The position numbers and the translations under genes were made by a program. A stretch of 33,544 nt of DNA, from contig CP070730.1 in assembly GCA_020351305.1 (NCBI GenBank), positions 760,713 to 794,256 of the forward strand, written 5' to 3'. The notes below the pieces were generated by a model. That model was not told the DNA's origin and made no database searches. It saw only the letters and a list, made by a program, of their open reading frames with translations. The DNA is from Candidatus Bathyarchaeota archaeon (GTDB lineage Archaea; Thermoproteota; Bathyarchaeia; Bathyarchaeales; SOJC01). Positions 32,289 to 33,544 of the stretch are shown one piece after another. The first letter of the stretch is position 1. Each line of letters begins with the position of its first letter.

Positions 32289-33518
32289 CTATTCTACATG
32301 AACTCTATACAAATCAACGTCTTCTCGCATTATTCTTGTTAGCTCTAGGAACTCCCTTGAAGCCCTTCTAATATCCTTTGATTGCGTTATGTATCTCCCC
32401 ACAACCAAGATGTCAGCACCATTTGACAGGGCATCTCTAGCAATCTCTGGAATTATACCTCCTGCTACTGCTACCAGAAACCTTTGATTTTCAAAAGCCT
32501 GCTTCAGTTCCGTTATTCGTTCCAATCCATGTTTCCTTCCTGTTTCTGCATCTATGCCACGATGAAGAATGATAATATTTGGCAACTCTTTCAATGTTTT
32601 GAGTTTTTTGATTGGGTTTTCGACATTCATCATGTCAATTACTGCGTATATCCCAAGTTTTTTAGCCTCATATATGAAACCATCTAATGTTTCTTTTGCT
32701 GCTACTCCTGCTGCTACAACAGCGTCGGCAGTCTCCTCGAATGCTAAGTCCACCTCTACTTTTCCTACGTCTAAAGTCTTCAAATCCGCAATGATGAATA
32801 CATCTTTGGCAACCTCTCTCAGATCCCGAATAACTCTGACACCATATTTCTTTAGGAGTGGCGTCCCGACTTCAAGAATTATTCTGTCGCTATCAGGGAG
32901 CTCTTGAATTATGGCTTTTGTCCGTCCAAGACTTGGGACATCTAAGGCAATTTGCAGGTATGGTGGGCGCCACAATCTCGGTACTTTGAATCCCATTATT
33001 GGATGTTTTGCTCTGTCTTTATCGTATATGATTTTGGCGAGCGAGGGGTATTCGGCCAAGGCTCTTTTTAAAGCAAGTCTTGTGGCACCATAATTATAAT
33101 GATATATTTTTCTGTAATCTTTAGCGTTAGGGTGGATGAAAACACTGCAAACGATTACCCAATCTTCTATTTTAGCCTCTGGAACAACCCCGTCCTCAAC
33201 AGAGTCTGCCACTGCTTTTGCAACAGCAGCCTGTGCTGGGCCGAATATTCTGCCCGCTTGTTCAAGGTTTTTTACCGTTACTTTCGGGATAAGGAGCGTA
33301 TGTGGCTTTGGAGGCAGATTAGGTCTAATAACTGCAAGAAGAGGTGTGTGACCTACAGATAGATTAGACATGCCTGACGCAAAAGCTTCCCCAACAGGTC
33401 CGTCTTTGTCGCCAATTAGCAAGTCGATGTGAGCAACTTCATCTCCTTCACCTACTAGCGCTTCCCCAATAAGGTATACAGGTTTGTCAGTTTTCACATT
33501 TCTCATATTCATCGCCAT
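32289..33518 (-). CDS. fae-hps: Bifunctional formaldehyde-activating enzyme / 3-hexulose-6-phosphate synthase (Fae-Hps)
   Basis: A fusion of 409 residues. Residues 12-165 are Fae: His30 in AHIDLLIGDKDG is the catalytic His, and GMSNLSVGHTPLLAVIRPN and HPNAKDYRKIYHYNYGA follow. Residues 180-395 are Hps, an OMP-decarboxylase-type barrel with LQIALDVPS, the catalytic DLKTLDVGKVEVDLAFE and a phosphate site VAGGI...VVGRYIT. Fae condenses formaldehyde with a pterin carrier; Hps splits or forms hexulose 6-phosphate. In archaea the pair serves ribulose-5-phosphate supply and formaldehyde handling. The Phi isomerase partner is not in this window. ATG 33518 has weak alternatives at 33512 and 33506. Confidence 0.95.
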   Translation of the reverse strand: MAMNMRNVKTDKPVYLIGEALVGEGDEVAHIDLLIGDKDGPVGEAFASGMSNLSVGHTPLLAVIRPNLPPKPHTLLIPKVTVKNLEQAGRIFGPAQAAVAKAVADSVEDGVVPEAKIEDWVIVCSVFIHPNAKDYRKIYHYNYGATRLALKRALAEYPSLAKIIYDKDRAKHPIMGFKVPRLWRPPYLQIALDVPSLGRTKAIIQELPDSDRIILEVGTPLLKKYGVRVIRDLREVAKDVFIIADLKTLDVGKVEVDLAFEETADAVVAAGVAAKETLDGFIYEAKKLGIYAVIDMMNVENPIKKLKTLKELPNIIILHRGIDAETGRKHGLERITELKQAFENQRFLVAVAGGIIPEIARDALSNGADILVVGRYITQSKDIRRASREFLELTRIMREDVDLYRVHVE

Positions 33519-33544
33519 TTTCTTTCGAACTTGATCAAAACTCA

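Noticed and set aside
32484-33362. Plus-strand frames opposite Fae-Hps
   Set aside because: They are antisense shadows of a highly conserved enzyme without start signals of their own.

Overview
The window is archaeal chromosomal DNA, most probably from a Bathyarchaeia-like member of the Thermoproteota. That lineage is my inference from the gene mix; no 16S rRNA is present. The archaeal markers are ribosomal protein S25e, a UbiA-type ether-lipid prenyltransferase, a Tes-like radical SAM enzyme, NucS/EndoMS, an Nre repair protein, archaeal AsnRS, a fused Fae-Hps, a cyclic-2,3-diphosphoglycerate-synthetase-family protein, an archaeosortase with IPEFP-type C-terminal signals, TATA-box promoters and a tRNA-Leu with a bulge-helix-bulge intron.

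Layout. 1-3.1 kb: the 3' end of a surface protein with an IPEFP tail, an archaeosortase, a ribbon-helix-helix/zinc-ribbon protein with a large palindrome upstream, and a secreted dockerin-like protein. 3.5-6.9 kb: a ModE-type regulator divergent from tupABC (tungstate uptake). 7.0-9.2 kb: a CG-rich katG that looks transferred. 9.2-13.2 kb: a scarred integration locus. It has tRNA-Leu(GAG), a truncated tyrosine integrase beside it, a GNAT enzyme, an M1 metallopeptidase, and a second copy of the tRNA 3' end inside the M1 reading frame. 13.3-16.5 kb: a TrmB-type regulator divergent from a Tes-like gene that has no usable start codon, then S25e and an unknown protein. 16.5-20.8 kb: a cyclophilin-like protein and the cDPG-synthetase-like protein, a second integrase remnant, a HEPN-like protein, a secreted LamG-like protein and a GNAT enzyme. 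20.9-26.8 kb: an Lrp-type regulator with an operator array, a small basic protein, a ZIP metal transporter with its own palindrome, a PLP dehydratase, a methyltransferase, NucS, an M24 protein with altered metal ligands, and a zinc-ribbon membrane protein. 26.8-33.5 kb: a double zinc-ribbon protein, Nre, AsnRS, the prenyltransferase overlapping a CPA-type antiporter, and Fae-Hps.

How the genes fit together. Tungstate uptake with a ModE-like regulator fits a lifestyle using tungsto-enzymes. Fae-Hps fits formaldehyde handling and ribulose-phosphate supply in archaea without an oxidative pentose phosphate pathway. The prenyltransferase and the Tes-like enzyme would act at successive stages of ether-lipid synthesis. 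The archaeosortase probably processes the truncated surface protein beside it and perhaps the M1 peptidase. The most interesting signals are the tRNA-Leu scar that extended the M1 protein, the start-less Tes-like gene, four strong uncharacterised palindromic operators, the second integrase scar next to a HEPN-like gene, and the M24 protein lacking canonical metal ligands.
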